64,000 bases of DNA from the NCBI RefSeq assembly GCF_018691265.1, contig NW_024881295.1:17221904-17285903 (forward strand). The letters run 5' to 3'. The translations under genes were made by a program, and so were the position numbers. This document shows, in pieces, positions 1-64,000 of the stretch. Position 1 is the first letter of the stretch. Each line of letters starts with the position of its first letter. Under the pieces are notes generated by a model. The model made no database searches. It saw only the letters and a program-made list of their open reading frames with translations, and was not told the origin of the DNA. The DNA comes from Tyto alba. Its lineage: Eukaryota > Chordata > Aves > Strigiformes > Tytonidae.

Positions 1-760
1 TATTGTTTACTCAATGCTACAGGACTTGAGACACATCTACAATTACCCAGCAAGCATCTCTGACATCCATGTCATTCAAACAGTAAACAACTATTTTTCT
101 GAGCTCTCTTTATTATAAAAATGGTTTTAATAAGAAAGGAAGACTTGACAATTGAAACTGTTTCTCAATTTTTAAGTACAAAAAAATTGCAACTCCATTC
201 AAAAAAAAAAAAAAATCACTACTTTAACATCCATGAACTATGACTGAGTTTCTGAAGTGTAAGGACACTAGTAATACCATGCTTAAGTGCTACTAAAGTA
301 GACATTAAAAAAAAAAAAAAAAAATCTACGAAGATGACTGAAGAGATCAGCCCCATTCTGCAAAATCAAATTTCAGTAGGCAACAAGCACAGTTTATCTT
401 AATAGAAAAAAAATAAATAGAAAAAAAAAAAAAGATAAAAAATAAATCTAAGTTTTCCCCCATGCAGTACATTTACACTTTCTTAGTCCAAGCCCTATGA
501 CTAACAAACAAAATCACAACTTTAAAACTGCTCCTACAAAACAACGTAACAGCACCTTTCAGCAGATTGCAAAAAAGTCACAAGCAACACTACCAAATGG
601 CAAAAGCAATTTCAGAAATTATCTAGTAATCCAGGCAGTGGAGGAACTGGGACATCCCCCCCCCTCTAAAAGACAAGACAGAGAGACAAAGACATAGATC
701 AGAGAATGACAGATGGTACCTTGTCGTTTTATCTACTCAAAAAACTGAAGGAAGTCTTAC
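1..760 (-). other. Intron 25 (partial)
   Basis: AT-rich sequence with several A-runs on the plus strand. I see no continuation exon; human exon 26 content (GNLSGQS...) is absent. Confidence 0.8.
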
Positions 761-60808
<60,048 letters not shown>

Positions 60809-63800
60809 CTGATGAAAAAGAAAAGGTACATGAGAAAGCTTTGCTTTATTTCTTACTCAGAGAAGCTCTAACTTGAAAAACAGTTGGGTACACTCAGCAA
60901 ACAAGTAAGAAACATCAGCCTTAAATGCTAGTTGGTTTGCAATTACCTTTAAATACTCTGTTTAGAAGACATTCTACTACAGTCTTTTTTATCATGTATT
61001 TTTCCTTACAATTTGCTCTCAGAGCTAAAAATTGCAAATCTGTAGATTATGTCCTCTTCCTGTTTCCTCCTCCCCTACTTTAAGAAATTTAGTCATTGCT
61101 TGACCTGAGGTAGAAGGGGGGCATAATGTCCTCAAATATTCAGTATTCAAAAGTATACAAAATTGAATCTTTTAAAGCACCTTTCTCATGTTGGACATAA
61201 AATCAATCTGCAGTTATTCCTAGGTGTATAATATCCAGACCGCTGGTAACAGATGAGATTAATCCTTCATGTAGGTGGTAGAGCATCAAACCTCTCTAAC
61301 ATATAGTATGTACTTATAACTGTAGAACAAAGTGAACGAGTTGGATTTTCTTCGATTCAAAGCATGACTTCGTGACTGAGCAATTTTATTGTAATCTAGC
61401 ATCAATGAAAACAAAAACATAACTCACACTAGAGACAAAAAGCAATCTTTTGACCAGAGACAGATCATGAAAAAGCATTCCTGGACAATACTATTGTATT
61501 ATCTATCTACAACTAGTTATCAGTTATTGGACTCTGAGCAGCTAGTACCAGAATAAGATGCACACGTCAAGAGAAAACAGTGTCTCTGTGTCATTCGGCA
61601 TTCTCAGTTTACCAATCACCAATGCACTGGTCACACCAGTCAGACTGATCGACTGACATAAATTGGATCCATGTGCAGACAGTATAAAAAAAAAAAAAAA
61701 CAACACACAAAAAAACCAAACATTTCAGAATATACTTAAAGCCTGGAATCTTAGGATCATTATTTCAAACAGTAATTTAGGAATAATCAGTGACCTATTT
61801 GTCAAATCTGAGTAACAATTTTAAATTACTAAATTTTGTATTTCCTTTTCAATGAAAAGGAAGTAGTAAAAAAATAGAGGATTTAACTCCTATTTTCCTC
61901 TGGGCAGTAACTCCTCTTCCTTTGTTTACAGGTAATATGTTCTCTCAATACCATTCAGCCATATTAATATTTAAACCATCCTATATTTACTTTGATCATT
62001 AACTTTTTTTAAGAGGTTCACAGAGTATCTTCAGGCATGGGCAAACTTCATTTCCAGATGAAGCTCCAATTTTCAGAAGCGTAAGAGTCTTCCCAGCAAA
62101 AGTTTGAGAACAGGTTTGAAATGACCTAAGGGACCAGTGCCTATGAATGTCAGTAACACATGCTTCTGCAGTTCTTAAATTGATGCTAAATCCTTAAATC
62201 TCACAAATTTAGTCTATAGGCATCCAAGACATTCAATCCTGCAACTATTTCACTCTGCAGAAATTAGCACTACCACCTCTTCTCACTCCTTCATAAACAC
62301 TTACATAAACAAATTTCAATATAGCATGTTTGCAGAAACACTCCACAAGCGTTTAACTATTAATGTCTGCTTAGGTGTTGGGATTTTTTTAAATAGGGAA
62401 GTAATATTTCCATTTGAGCTACATTACCCATCTAATAACTTTTCCTTCATTACAATAAACAGAGCAATACACATCGTGTTCAAAACCAGTTAATCTTGAC
62501 TGCTACAAACAGCTGTGATACAAAAAAGCAGTGAGCTACAATAGGTACACCGGTCAGCCCATATACACATGCTTCTAAGAAACACTCAATCCTTCAAGCA
62601 ATACAAAAGTTACACTAACAATCATCCTTACAGTAAAATAAATCAGTCTTAGCCTCTGCACTTGATTCATATAATCCACATTTTAAAAACAATGTATAGC
62701 TGTCAATCCAATTATATATGGTAATTATAGAAACAAAAGCTGCAACAATTATTCTTGTATCACTTTTAAATTTAGGTATGCAACGTGAACACCTGCATTT
62801 GCTTTTGCCCAAAACCTAGATTTCAGATATACCTTTGAATCAAATTTCCTTTATTTTGTGCATTCTAACAAGTTATCTGCCACAAACACACCACTAACCA
62901 GTTTTAGACTACTCTTGACATCAAATTCTCATCTAAATCTATGTAAACCTAATCTCCTTTAAGGGCCTTATTCAGTTTTCCCTACCACTGTACCGCTAGC
63001 TCCAAATAGAAACTAAAAAGTGCTAATCAGTCTTATCAATGAACAGACTCTTAATGAGCATGCAGATTTTGACTCATTTCTCTTGCTGGTCACATCAATG
63101 GTAGCATTGTGTTCCTGCAAACGTATCTGTGATGTTTAAAACAGACACTCAACACTTCAGTGCTAGCATTAGTAAAAAAAAAAAAAAAAAACACAAAAAA
63201 AATAATAACACACCAAGACAGTGACAATATACTAAGTAATTCAACACTTCTTTGAAAGTCACAGTGCCCTAATGATCTGGAACAAGTCTGGACACAAACA
63301 CAGGCCAACAAATTTCACCCAGGGAAGACAGCTATGTTTCTTGCAACCAAGGAAACATTGCACCCTTCAGCAGCATACTGCAGCAGCAGAAGTGAACATT
63401 AAACAGCTATAAGACAGAGAGGCCACTTGTTTCATAAGACTAGCAACGCATACTACCTTCAACTATCCTCATTTCCTTGGATACACAACTCATACACTCA
63501 TCCATATCAGTTTTTTATATTCTTTCCCTAGAGGAACACTAATGCTATGTAACAGAAAAGGGTGAATATACTTTTAAAAAAACCCCACAACCCTAGCATT
63601 CAGGAAAATATTAGATCTCATGTACAATTATACTAACAAAATGAATCTGTATACACAATGACTGGTTATACTTGTACAAACTACGTTTTAATGAAACCTA
63701 CAAGCTAACATGCGATTTTAAAATTACAAGTGCACTTTGAAAACTTGAGTGTTCCATACATCAGAACTTTAAAATGTACTAGACAGTAAGATCTCCCAAG

Positions 63801-64000
63801 ACTGCGTAGAGATGGACTAGAACAAAGCCCAATACTACATGGTCAAACTACTATAGTCCCAAATACTACATTTTGGCATCCTTTGAGCCATCAGTATGGG
63901 CAAATGCTTCTTTCTTCATGGACTTCACACTCTTTCTTGTACAGAGATTAAATTTAACCAGCTGCAGCTGCTCAAATGTTGAGATAAGCAAGAAAATAGA
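60809..64000 (-). other. Intron 1 (partial)
   Basis: The 3' end of intron 1, continuing beyond the window. It holds an A-run at 63174-63191. In humans, deletions in intron 1 raise WNK1 expression; no specific element can be identified here. Confidence 0.75.

Noticed and set aside
109..114. AATAAA on the minus strand, a possible polyadenylation signal below exon 25
   Set aside because: Exon 25 ends at a strong GTAAGA donor in mid-codon and WNK1 continues for three more exons in vertebrates. A lone hexamer in AT-rich intron is expected by chance.

Overview
The window is a piece of one vertebrate protein-coding gene, WNK1 (with-no-lysine kinase 1), read on the minus strand. The gene's 5' side is at high coordinates. 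Exon 1, with the start codon, the glycine loop and the unusual catalytic lysine, lies beyond 64000. Exons 26-28 lie below position 1. I reconstructed 26 internal coding exons, from exon 2 (60636-60808) to exon 25 (761-963), and one alternative first exon (4a). All splice sites are GT-AG and the reading phase is continuous across every junction. That continuity, plus recalled similarity to human WNK1, is the basis for the gene call. Exon numbers follow the human scheme from memory.

Organism: the introns are compact (about 60 kb for exons 2-25). Interspersed repeats are sparse, and the only ones I recognise are two old reverse-oriented CR1 LINE pieces. The protein is close to, but clearly different from, mammalian WNK1. 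This fits a bird, or less likely another sauropsid. I did not identify a species.

Layout from 5' to 3' of the gene (high to low coordinates). 64000-53400: part of intron 1 and kinase exons 2-4. 53400-36480: the very large intron 4, which contains exon 4a (41014-41100), the first exon of the kidney-specific kinase-truncated isoform. 36480-32900: exon 5 (end of kinase), exons 6-7 (first CCT-like/autoinhibitory domain, KLHL3-binding acidic motif) and exon 8. 29830-26540: exons 8B and HSN2, the nervous-system cassette. 24080-20250: alternatively used exons 9-12, Pro/Gln/Ser-rich. 19580-14630: exons 13-18, with the second CCT-like domain and an RFIV motif. 14305-12879: the giant low-complexity exon 19. 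10151-761: exons 20-25, with three RFxV docking motifs for SPAK/OSR1 and the start of the C-terminal coiled coil.

Together these exons encode a chloride-sensing Ser/Thr kinase that activates SPAK/OSR1, which phosphorylate NCC/NKCC/KCC cotransporters. The kinase exons come first and the docking and regulatory exons follow. A run of phase-0 cassette exons in the middle allows tissue-specific isoforms. I found no second gene, tRNA, CRISPR or prokaryote-type system. The most interesting items are the conserved exon 4a, the intact HSN2/8B pair, and an unexplained plus-strand open stretch near 7.3-7.5 kb.
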